Shown in pieces: positions 9,884 to 19,376 of a stretch of 36,196 bases of DNA (position 1 is its first letter; every line of letters starts with the position of its first letter). The notes below the pieces were generated by a model. It was not told the DNA's origin. It searched no databases and worked only from the letters and a program-made list of their open reading frames with translations. Source of the stretch: Silene noctiflora (lineage: Eukaryota; Streptophyta; Magnoliopsida; Caryophyllales; Caryophyllaceae); contig VHZZ01000014.1 in the NCBI GenBank assembly GCA_009801015.1, forward strand, positions 39,455 through 75,650, in the 5' to 3' direction. Both the position numbers and the translations under genes were made by a program.

Positions 9884-10099
9884 TCAAATTCTTGCGAATG
9901 AAAAAGCGAAAGCAGCAAATCCAATGATCAAAGCAGTGAAAGATGACAATGAAGTCGAACCGCTATCGTCGTGTTCCATGGACGGAGATGCAGCAGGACT
10001 GTGCTTGCTGTGGTCGACACCGTTATGGGCCGATACAAGCATTGCCATAACAATCAAACAAGCAACAATCATACATGACTTCATTTGTAAATTTGCCAT
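9884..10099 (-). CDS. Arabinogalactan-peptide-like GPI-anchored protein
   Basis: A 71-aa single-exon gene. It has three parts: a secretory signal peptide (1-24, cleavage after LVSA), a very short hydrophilic core (25-49) with HSPAASPS, whose Ala/Ser-Pro dipeptides are the usual sites for proline hydroxylation and arabinogalactan addition, and a C-terminal hydrophobic tail (about 51-71) preceded by small residues (SGSTS) fit for GPI attachment. This is the layout of plant AG peptides (AGP16/20/22-like), found at the outer face of the plasma membrane and in the wall. The core is richer in His and Asp than usual (HNGVDHSKH, MEHDD). No other gene shares its promoter. The precise family member is not identified. 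Confidence 0.8.
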   Translation of the reverse strand: MANLQMKSCMIVACLIVMAMLVSAHNGVDHSKHSPAASPSMEHDDSGSTSLSSFTALIIGFAAFAFSFARI

Positions 10100-10202
10100 T
10101 GTCGAAATTTGAAGTTTTTTTTTGACGGATAAGGAAATTTAGTGATTTTTTTTTTTTAGTTTAGTTAGTTGTGATGATTGGTTAGGATGGTTAATTAAGG
10201 GA

Positions 10203-10211
10203 GTTTATATA
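10203..10211 (-). promoter_or_regulatory. TATA box of the AG-peptide gene
   Basis: The minus strand reads TATATAAAC about 105 bp before the start codon, identical to the TATA sequence upstream of the cyclin gene. Confidence 0.55.
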
Positions 10212-10335
10212 TTGAAGAAAACGTAGGCTTAGTCAATTGCAATGCGCGTTATGTAAAAAGTCAAATGATAGAGATTGTACTAGAAATTGTACTTCTTGTA
10301 TACTGAATTAGCATGATTCATGCATTATTTGTATG

Positions 10336-10582
10336 CAGACCAAAGGTAACATTGACTTTTTGCATTATTTATGGCTGTAGAAAATTTTTGATATTATTTG
10401 TACTATATAAGAGAAAATATAGTCAGGTGAGATCTTGTTTGATTTATCGTAATGAATGCTACAAAAATATCAAATTTTTATAATTTTTAATAATCTGTAA
10501 CTAAAGATATCCAGGTTGCAAAACGCGCCTCGACAAGTGTGAAAAAGTCAATGTTACCTTTGGTCTGGATCGGAGGGAGTAT
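10336..10582. mobile_element. MITE with a perfect 25-bp inverted repeat
   Basis: Positions 10336-10360 (CAGACCAAAGGTAACATTGA...) and 10543-10567 are exact reverse complements. The right arm continues into GATCGGAGGGAG-TA, a Stowaway-type end. The matching outer left end is missing or rearranged, so this is a one-end-eroded Stowaway relative. It lies about 125 bp upstream of the AG-peptide TATA box. Confidence 0.65.
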
Positions 10583-10731
10583 CAACTAATTTAGTTGATA
10601 ATGTGGTCGGTAATGCACCAAGAATGATACTCATGATCTGGATTCAAATTGGTTCAACATCATATTTGTTCTTGTGATTCATTTACAACAATAACAACAA
10701 CAAAAAAAAAAAAAAAGGAAAGAAGATAATT

Positions 10732-11155
10732 CACGTGGTATCCCTGAGATTTGTCACTTTGTACGAAATACCCAAATTTTTTATCAGAAAAACTTAGACA
10801 GGTCATAATTCGTGTTTATGAGTTCAGAAAGTGAATATTTTTTTTTTTCAAATCGATCATTTTTTCGAGAACTACAATTTGAAAAAGGGTTTGACGAGTT
10901 TGAAATATAACCAAGAGATATGGTCATTCAAAGTTTGTTCGGTTAAAAAAATTGATGTACAAAAACACCTAACCACGGGATCCAAATGTGACTATTTTTT
11001 CTTTAAAATCGTAGTTCCCGAAAAGATGATCGATTTAGAAAAAAAATTGCCACTTTCTGAAGTTGTAAACACAAGTTATGACGTAGATCTTTAAGTTTTT
11101 CGAATCAAAATTTTGTATATTTCGTGCAAAGTGGCAAATCTCACATATACCATGT
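10732..11155. mobile_element. Foldback-type element, copy 2
   Basis: The ends TCACGTGGTAT and ATACCATGTAAA are inverted. The interior aligns throughout with copy 1 at 8981-9405. An A-rich run precedes it. The two copies lie in direct orientation on either side of the AG-peptide gene. Confidence 0.75.
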
Positions 11156-12225
11156 AAATTATTCGAAAAAGAATGATTGATTAACTTATCTGGTTGATGA
11201 AGTGGATTTAAGTAGAAATTATTTATGAGAGTTGACAATGTACATATTATTATATATTGCATTTAGTTATTGATGTGCATAATGATTTGGAATCAAAATA
11301 ATAGTTGGTATATGCTGAATTTGTCAATGGTCATTTGGACCCTGAAAGGCCATTTTTCATCTCGATTATGCGATTCCAAGGGGTTGATATGAAAATATTG
11401 GTGACTTCACAAATTTACGAGGTATTACATACAAGTGGTTAAAGTTTTGATCCATGACTTTGCGAATGAAAAACTAAATTTGACAGAAGTCTAAACATTA
11501 AGTTGTGCCTTTAGTAATCCACAAAAAGATTTTCCCAACTATCGGTAAAAGATACTCATAATCAGCCAACGAAACCGTATTTCCAGTATAATCTTCAAAA
11601 TGATGATGTTGATCTGGAGTTAGACAGCTTAGATATGGTATTAGGTTATATCCACAATTGATAATTGCTGCAAGCCTGCAACGGTCTAACACACTGACGG
11701 TCTCCGCCCTCCGGCTTGAGTCCAGGGGACGCCATTGATTTTAACTTATTTCGAACTGTGTTATTTTTTGGTTGTAATTATATTGAACCAACATGTCCGA
11801 GTAATAACATCAGACTTGTCTAATTTCCGCCGGGTACATTTCACAAAAAAAAAAACAAAAAAAACTTGAATACAAATTCCGACTTATGCTGACAAAAAAA
11901 AATCCGCATTGCAACCATAGATATTCATATTAACACAATAACCGAGCATATAGTCACTAAAACACCCAAGTAAACATATCCACGGGTGCTATGAGCCTGA
12001 GAGCATTCCATAGAAGCAGATATGATGAGCCCAAACAGCCTCAGTTGACTAGTAGCACGGATCAATTCGAAAAACTTGAATGCATCTTCTCCAACTTATC
12101 GAAAGCTTTGGCTTGTGTTAACAAAATGAACTCGCCATTAGAAGTGATTTTCATGTTTACATTCCTTTACAATTTATACAAGTCTAGATACTTCAGGTCT
12201 TCAGGGAGGGGTAAAACAGAACAAG
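11156..12225. other. Intergenic DNA and 3' region of the DCC gene
   Basis: No confident gene. A minus-strand 64-codon frame (11498-11692) has a protein-like stretch (LTPDQHHHFEDYTGN) that might be a decayed Copia gag remnant, and 11700-11730 has CCGGCTTGAGTCCAGG like the tail of the SINE family. Both are too short to call. The bases just below 12226 should be the 3' UTR of the DCC gene. Confidence 0.35.
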
Positions 12226-15223
12226 TTATATATCTGATTGATGGCGATGGCGCTCCAATAACTCTTCCCTGTCAATAAATCGCTCAAGCATTTCCGGCTC
12301 ACGCAAAACAAGGCATTCTTTCTTCTTACCAAACCAGTTATAGCGTCGTTTAGCAATGTAGTCATAAACAATATCCCTCATTGGAGTGGGAATCACCATC
12401 AGAGAGCTCAATGCTGAATACGGCAATGGCAAGTACGAAGCCACTTTTAATGCAGCTGCAACAATCCACGTCGAGACAATAAGCAACTCGTTTGACAGTG
12501 CCGCTAGCAGGTATGAATATCATCATTTAATTGACTTAACACTATAACTATAGGTCAAAGATCCCAATTTAAGAAAGACCACAAAGAATGGTTAGATTAG
12601 TACAACCAAAGAGAATCGCATGCGCTCCATAGATGTTCATGTTCCCCTGCAGCTTTTCATTTGGAGGGAACATGAAGGGAAAGCAAATGAACAGGAAAGG
12701 AAAAATGGATCACTCGCTTTCTCGCCCCTCCTACTGCAGTAACAAAGCAAACCCCTACTTCAAATTAACGGCTCATACATGACCATCTACCAGATTCCTC
12801 CAAAGAGAATGTTAGAAGACCCAGATAATTATCTGAGAGACTGACATTATGGTTTTTTTTTTCCAATTTACAGCAACTAATATTCCAACTATATAACACG
12901 CTTCTGCAGCTTTACAAATTATCTCATAACCCTCAAACAAATTACTCGACACGACTATACACAACCAATGAACAAGGAGCAAGACACTCAAAACCAGCAC
13001 AAATGCTGAAATAAATGATTAGAATGATCCATTTTTCTTAACGCATTAGAATCATCACAGCAGCACACGATTCATAACACAACCACCAGACCCATACCAC
13101 CACCACACTTCCATATCAAAGCATATGAGGAGAAGGCAGGTGCTACACAATATATGAACGTAATATATGAATTACCAAACTAGTTGCTATGTAAACTGTG
13201 CACTTAGTAAAAGAGATGGGAAAATGCCAGGAAACAAGTACTCCGTGAATAAATATTAGCTGTTCCAAATGTCGATCCAGTAGATAAGGCTTAACATGGG
13301 AACAAAAATCCAATAGATAAGTTTCTAACCTGTAGAAGCTTGATGATATTGGCCTAGCCCTTCAACAAATATAAAGCGGCGAAGCACATCCTCCCGATCA
13401 ACACCACAAAGCTTCATGTAAGGTTCAGCAGTCTCAGACTGAAGGCAACAAAACTTTATCTTTCTATACTTGTCAGCTTTGATAACCCACTTCACACCTG
13501 TGGACATAATGGCACGAAATTGAGATATAAGTTACATTTACATCTTCCTAGCATGAACTCCATAGTATATACATGCAATATGTAAAAACAAAACAGCTTA
13601 AAAAATAAACGCACTGAGCAATCACGTCTTCAATGTCTCGGAGAGTATAACATACAAAGCCAGTGCCTACAAGTTAAGAAAAACCCCTTCATCCAGCTAC
13701 AAATTTACCATTCTTTTCCAGTTTTCAAGAATCAATGACTTCTGGATATCACTTCCATTTTATCTCCGACCAGATCATTTTAACAGTCTTTCATGCAATC
13801 GTGTCGTTCCCTATGAATCACGTTTTCAAAGGAAATCTCCCTACACATTTCTAAGATGTTATTCGTCTGTCTCATCCTACAGTTTATGTATACCTTTCTT
13901 GTCTATATCAGTTAATAGTTCACGTTTCCGTGTAAGACATGTTTGTATGGCGGAGAGTGGGTAATGGGAATTTGTACCCCTACCAACATGTGATTACATA
14001 AAAACTCACCCAAAAGTAAATGAGACTACAGGGAGTACTACTTATCGTGTATTAACCCTTACTTCAACTTTAATGGACAAATCATAGGGGACTGTTGTAT
14101 GCGTACAACAAACCCTTTTATGTTATAGTATACCACATTGGTTCATCCGTCCTCTTCGTTAGGGGAAAATGTTTCAACAAGCAGTTGTATCCTGAGCAAG
14201 GTTCTGAAGCGCACAACCAAGGTATACAATTCTAATGTCCATATATTCCACCCGAATGACCGCCTTAAATACAATAACCTCCGGCCTACGCATATATAAC
14301 ACTTCCTCTATCCCAATAACTAGTGTACCTCCTTTCTTCTTTGTAAGAGCTAGTTTAATCAAAGGTAAACAAACGATTGAGACGGAGGTAGTACTTCATA
14401 CTTCATACCTAAAACAATGATCTCCAGCTAGTTTACACCTCCTCCTAATCCCTAACCATCTTAATTCATTCTGATTTATTCGATTCTTTCCTTCCGCTTC
14501 CTTTTTCCTCCCAAAACTCATTCAGAAACAAACAATTTCATTCATGAAACCAAAACTTCAGATTCTAGATTTCTAATTCGATTCACAACTTCTTAATCAA
14601 CAACAACATAATTTCAAGGATAAATTACAACAGAATAACTCAATTTATCGCTCTGCTTCTAGCCACAAGTAGTCAATTGCATAAATCACTGTGATTTCGA
14701 AACACATCTCCGCATCACAATCATATGCTAATTAAATACGAACACAATTAATACTGCAAATTAAAATGCCTAAATTACACCTAGTATAACTGCAAAATTT
14801 CTATACAGTCGTAACACAACGCGAAATATTATCCAATCGTTACGCATTTATTCTTTCGAGCAAACAATCTGTTAAAATCGACGAAGTATTATCCGAATTC
14901 AAATTAAAGTTCGTCTCTCAAAATTAAATATCGAATTCAGAAACGTAGAAAGTACCAGAATGACAGAGAGGACAAACACCGTCAAAAACGACGACACGTG
15001 GCTGAAGGAGAGACGGCAATACAGCAGGTTTCACGGACGCCACATTCATAACACCTACGTCATCCAAATCCTCATCATCTCCGACGAAATCAGCGGCGTT
15101 TGAGGCGGCGGACGCAGTAGAAGGCGACGATTTTCCGGCGGAAATCGACGAAAACGACGGCGAAGATTTCTTGAAAGTCGTGTGCAGAGCATTGCGCATT
15201 TTGAGAAGCCGTAGATTGTTCAT
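12226..15223 (-). CDS. DCC-family (DUF393) thiol-disulfide oxidoreductase-like protein
   Basis: Three exons: 15223-14956, 13497-13330 and 12455-12226, all with GT-AG borders (CTG|gtac, cag|GTGTGAAG, ACAG|gtta, gcag|CTGC) and consistent phase, giving 221 aa. Residues 77-90 read VVVFDGVCPLCHSG; the CPLC pair (C84, C87) is the thioredoxin-like redox motif that names the DCC family. Later come CCLQSE, GVDREDVLRRFIFVE and RYNWFGKKKECL, the usual C-terminal signature. The first ~65 residues are Ser/Ala-rich and basic at the start, fitting a plastid or mitochondrial transit peptide. An upstream in-frame ATG at 15286 would add 21 residues, including six Lys encoded by an A20 tract; I prefer 15223. 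Substrates of plant DCC proteins are largely unknown; a disulfide-exchange role in organelles is inferred. Confidence 0.9.
14297..14390. mobile_element. Stowaway-like MITE in intron 1 of the DCC gene
   Basis: ACTTCCTCTATCCCAATAAC on the left and CAAACGATTGAGACGGAGGT on the right are imperfect inverses with TA at the edges. It lies wholly inside the 1458-bp intron (13498-14955). Confidence 0.55.
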
Positions 15224-15237
15224 TTCTTCGTTTTTGA

Positions 15238-15257
15238 TTTTTTTTTTTTTTTTTTTT
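15238..15257. repeat. T20 homopolymer at the 5' end of the DCC gene
   Basis: On the gene strand this is A20, which would encode poly-Lys if the upstream ATG (15286) were used, or sit in the 5' UTR if translation starts at 15223. Confidence 0.85.
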
Positions 15258-15490
15258 GGATTTGAGAAGTTTTGTTTGTTCTTCAAGAAGGGAATGATTC
15301 TTCGAGCTTCTAATTTTGGTCCGAATATGGAGTAGAGTAGTAGACTGACTTAAATATCTCTTTTGGGTTTTGTTGAAGAAGCCCAACTAAATTAAATCTC
15401 GTGGACCGAGCCGTGTCAGGTTTCGGTTGGGTCGATTTTCACCTGTCTCGATTCCCGCGGCATTGAGTTGGGACAGGTTGGGTTGGGTTA

Positions 15491-15900
15491 GACTCTGTTT
15501 GACAAGCCATTTCAGGTACTTAATTTGGTCAAAGTAGTTTATTTGACCAAAATTTCAGATACCTTATTTTTTTTAACCGTTTGGCAAGTAGCTTATTTAA
15601 CCAAATAAGCTACCTGAAATGAAATGNTACNTAGAGTAGCATTTGAGATTTNAGGTANCTGATTTAGTTTGATTTTCCTTTTTTACCCCTTAAATCTATA
15701 TTACTAAATAATTATCATATCCTTTTACGTAATTTCATCAAAATCAGTTACTTTTTCAGTTAGTTTGCCAAACATTTTTTTATATAATCAGCTACCTTAT
15801 TAGTTTTTAATTTTCAGCTACCTTATCAGTTAGCTTTTCAGGTTTCAGTTAGCTTTTCAGGTTTCAGCTACCTTTTCAGTTAGTTTTGCCAAACAGAGCC
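15491..15900. mobile_element. PIF/Harbinger (Tourist-like) MITE, 410 bp
   Basis: The ends GACTCTGTTTGACAAG and, inverted, GGCTCTGTTTGGCAAA match at 13 of 16 positions. TTA is duplicated on both sides (15488-15490, 15901-15903), as for PIF/Harbinger. The right half contains repeated CAGCTACCTT / TTCAGTTAG units. Four unresolved bases lie inside. Confidence 0.7.
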
Positions 15901-16155
15901 TTAGCTTAATTTTGGGTGCATCATGCTTCGGTTGGTTTTGGATTGTGTTTTAGTAAGTGATGTACTCATTCTGCTTAGGTGTGTGGTTATATTTTCCCTT
16001 ATACATGATACATAGGGAGTTGGAGACCATGTCTAAAATGAAAATTACCAATCTACCCTTTGTCACTCCTTGTCACTGAGGAAAGGGTCTTTGTTCCACG
16101 GAATCGAGCTCCTAATAGTCATGCCACCCAATGAAAAACGGCCCATAGTGTAATT

Positions 16156-16303
16156 AAAAGCACTATCAATTGTGCCTAAGCCAGGCCAAGAAGGGGACCC
16201 CGTGGACTTTACACAGTTAGAGTTGGTAATGGGCCGTGTCGTACCGGCCCGTCGTGCCCAATCTCCATTTTGGCCTGGCTTAGGCACAATCGATAGTGCT
16301 TTT
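16156..16303. repeat. 34-bp near-perfect inverted repeat with GC-rich loop
   Basis: 16156-16189 and 16270-16303 are reverse complements over 34 bp with one mismatch; the core is GTGCCTAAGCCAGGCCAA. The 80-bp loop contains GGGCCGTGTCGTACCGGCCC. It could fold into a stable hairpin. No flanking duplication was found. Confidence 0.8.
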
Positions 16304-16636
16304 CGAGCTGTGTCGTGCCAGCCCGCTTGTATTGATTTTGGAGGGTGAAGGATTATGGATTTATGGATGTTGAAGTTAAAAAAAGGGTTTTGCATGATTT
16401 TGTTTGATTAACAATTAATTAAAGTAGGACAAGCATTAGGGGATTAGGGTTTTTGGAAAATTGGGCAAATTATTGTTGACAGCAGAGCAGGAGTCAAATA
16501 TGATAGATGAGATAAAATAAATTGCCTAAAAATTAACAAGATACTTGTCTCATCCATACAAACAACGCACGGGAATATCATTTAACCCATTTTAATACAA
16601 ATATTTCAGCTATAAGGTAAAGTAATTGAATTACAA

Positions 16637-17172
16637 CTAGTATGGATCCCGCGCATACATGCGCGGTATTTATAGGTCATTTAGTTTATAATGTATTATT
16701 TATATATTTAAAATTGATATTATTAATAATTTTTCATATTTTAATATGAGGATAAAAAATTGAAATGATAAACTAATTAGAAAATTGAGTAAAGTAATGA
16801 AATGTGTATTTTAATAAAAAAAATTATCAGAAAACTAATGATTTCAATTTATAAATATTCTCAAATAATTTTATAATTTTTTTTTGTCACAAAATTAATA
16901 ATATAAGTTCATTAGTTTTTTTAATACGAATTAAGTATGTGGTAATTTTTTTATACAAAACTAATAATATTAATTTATCGGTTTTTCATATACGAATTTT
17001 TAGGTTTATACCAATTTTCTTTAATTTTTTAATTAAAATATTATAATGATTAAAGATTATATATTAATTAAAGATAATAGATTAATAAAAACATAGTATT
17101 ATTTCCTTATTTAACCAGATTCCTTTTAGACGAAAAATTATTGGGAACTTTTATTCTCTTAGTAATAAGGGA
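16637..17172 (-). mobile_element. Non-autonomous Helitron B (~536 bp)
   Basis: On the minus strand it begins about 17172 with TCCCTTATTACTAAGAGA and ends at 16637 with the hairpin CCGCGCAT/ATGCGCGG (16649-16666) and then CTAG before a T. The 3' end is a clean Helitron terminus. The 5' base context (T before TC) is not ideal, so that border may be off by a few bases. AT-rich and non-coding. Confidence 0.7.
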
Positions 17173-17512
17173 AATGGAAGAAGGGCTTTGTAGAATTCAA
17201 AATTTGGCCTATGTTCTGTAGAAAATTTATAAAAACTTGGGCCAATTTAATGGGTTGGTAATGTAGATTGAATATTATGATAGGGTGTTAGATGGGCTTG
17301 CATTACTTTGGGCCCAATACTATGGACTATATAGTTGTGGACTATTGTGTATTTAATCATGAATTGTTGACCTTTTGGGGACTTTCATAATGTTAATTAA
17401 ATGACCTATGTTCTTGTGGTGGATGACTCATGTAGTCATGTGGGAAGGAGATCAGATCTTACTCTAAAAGTAAAGGTGCACTAAAACAAAAAGTTTCTTC
17501 TAATAGTTTTAA

Positions 17513-17700
17513 CAAAGCGTCTCCCTTGTGACGGGTCGAATCCTTGTGATGGATAATGCCACTCACAAAACGAATAGGGGGGACAAGGTGGGGGCACCCC
17601 CATCTGCTTTCCTCTCTCCTCTCATGGGCATTTTGTGAGACAAAAAGGTATCCGTCACAAGCTTGTGACGGATATCTTCCGTCACAAATGAGAATTTGCC
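17513..17700. mobile_element. Mutator-like MITE, copy 1
   Basis: Begins CAAAGCGTCTCCCTTGTGAC, ends GTCACAAATGAGAATTTGCC. A 9-bp target duplication TAGTTTTAA / TAGTTTTAG (one mismatch) flanks it (17504-17512, 17701-17709). The interior has inverted CCGTCACAAG units. Same family as 28923-29120 and 32033-32169. The 61-codon frame inside is chance. Confidence 0.7.
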
Positions 17701-18070
17701 TAGTTTTAGATACAAGAATAATTGGAGTAATTTTTACATAATTAAGAATTAATTAATCTCAAAACCGCTTCATTTACAGTAAATATAATGTATTATAAAT
17801 AAAAAAAAAACTACCATTGAATAATAAGAGAACGTTAAAACAGCTAAGCTTATAGAGCAATCAGAGTAAATAATGTAATGAGTCAATCTAGATCGTCAAT
17901 TTACAACTCTCTAGCAATGGTTAATTAACTTGACACAATAGTAAACAAACCACTTTTAATGGATATCGGTAATTGAATGATATTTTTTTTAGCTCATGGA
18001 GTTGAATCTGATTGTCTTTTTAAATCGCATATTTAACTATATAGATACCGTTTTTAATAACTAACTTCGA

Positions 18071-18818
18071 GCATGTTTGACCTAATTTGTTGAAAATGAA
18101 TTTTTTGTTTTTAAGTTTAATTTTTTAAAAGTGTTTTTCAAAATTAGAAGCACAAAATTGCTGCTTCTGATTTTATGGGGAAAAAAATGGTTTTTTTTAC
18201 TTTTGAGAATTTTCTTTTTAACTTTTAAATAATAATATGTTTGGCCAAAAAGTGTTTTTAAGTCGAAAAACACTTTTAAAAGTCAGGCCAAACATCAGTG
18301 ACGAATCTAGGATTTACAAAATGGGGGTGTAGTAAAATTTATAATATAAAAAAATCCAAAATATAATTACTCGATTAAACCCGTCCCTAACATTTTGGGG
18401 TCCCTATGCGATATTTAAAAGATAGACCCTTATTAACAAAAAACTTATATTATTATACTAATGCTTGATAAATACTAAAACAATTTGATAAATATGATTA
18501 TGCTTCTTTATAATACCATTATATTCTCATTGTCATGGTGGTTGAATGAATGTAAATTGCAAGTAAGATGATACGGTTCGATCCTTCTTAAAAACATTTT
18601 CAATAAATTTTAATATGCAAAATTAAAAGGTTAAAAATAATGCAATTATGGGGTTTTGATCCCCGGTTACTTTAATGATGAAAGAATGCCTCTACCACTA
18701 ACCACTAAGATTTGATAAATATTAACACATAGATAAATATATATCTTTTTTTGTCCAGATTAATGGGGTGAGGGGTCACCCCCATCACCCCTGTTAAATC
18801 CGCCCATGCCAAACATAC
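18071..18818. mobile_element. TIR element with ATGTTTGGCC ends, interrupted by a hAT-like insertion
   Basis: The left end GCATGTTTGACCTAA and the right end, inverted, GTATGTTTGGCCTGA match at 12 of 15. The right end is split by the 513-bp element at 18296-18808. Internal A/T runs and AAAAACACTTTTAAAAG pairs resemble the PIF-like element at 33589-33947. The flanks ACTTCGA/ACTTCAA may be a decayed target duplication. Confidence 0.55.
18296..18808. mobile_element. hAT-like non-autonomous element, 513 bp, 8-bp TSD
   Basis: It is flanked by a perfect 8-bp direct repeat CCAAACAT (18288-18295, 18809-18816). Its ends CAGTGACGAATCTAGGA and, inverted, CATGGGCGGATTTAACA are imperfect inverted repeats starting with CA, typical of hAT. 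Inside are GGGGTTTTGATCCCC and no transposase frame. The duplication is carved out of the right end of the older element at 18071-18818. Confidence 0.75.
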
Positions 18819-18861
18819 ACTTCAACTGCGACAAAAAACACATTCCGTACTTTTATTTAAC

Positions 18862-18953
18862 TAGAGACTTCTCACATGTTGAGGAGAGAAAGTTATTTAA
18901 TTTCTATTTTTCATGTTATGTCTCCCACTAATTTAGTGAGAAACGGTCTCTCA
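18862..18953. mobile_element. GACGGTCTC MITE, copy 2
   Basis: Aligns with 9447-9540 and ends in TGAGAAACGGTCTCTCA (18937-18953), one base from the other copies. The left end is truncated. Confidence 0.55.
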
Positions 18954-19188
18954 CAGCTACTATGTTTGATTATTATACCACTATTTTATAAAAGAATGAT
19001 TAGAAAACACATTAGAAAAACCGCTTAAAAAAATCTGCAACGACCAACCAAATAAGAAGGCATGTAATAAACTAATAATGGTAGTAATAATCAACGAGTA
19101 TACACAAAGTTATCTTGTACTGTACACTGTATTCAACAAAATAAGCAGGCGTTAGAAAAAAAAGGCCATAATAATTCGGATAATTCAA

Positions 19189-19197
19189 TATATAAAC
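19189..19197 (+). promoter_or_regulatory. TATA box of the D-type cyclin gene
   Basis: TATATAAAC lies about 180 bp before the start codon, followed by a C/T-rich leader. A near-palindrome TGAGAGACCGTCTCACA (19314-19330) lies in the expected 5' UTR. Confidence 0.5.
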
Positions 19198-19376
19198 ACA
19201 CGAGAATAAGCATCATTCACACCTTCATTCACTCCCTCCCAATCCTCATCCCACACCATCCTTTCCATTCCTCAACTACCCTTCCAAAATATCCCACTCG
19301 TTTTATCGTTTTTTGAGAGACCGTCTCACATTATATTAAATTATTCCGTAGTTGTTTAGGTCGGTTTTAATTAAAT

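Noticed and set aside
11498..11692. Possible Copia gag/linker remnant on the minus strand
   Set aside because: LTPDQHHHF-like wording is suggestive, but there is no protease, integrase or reverse transcriptase sequence and no LTR nearby.
15090..15386. 98-codon minus-strand frame
   Set aside because: It overlaps exon 1 of the DCC gene in another frame; the DCC reading joins its downstream exons and holds the CxxC motif.
16063..16395. 110-codon minus-strand frame
   Set aside because: It spans the 34-bp inverted repeat and its loop; the similarity of its two halves reflects the hairpin, not a protein.
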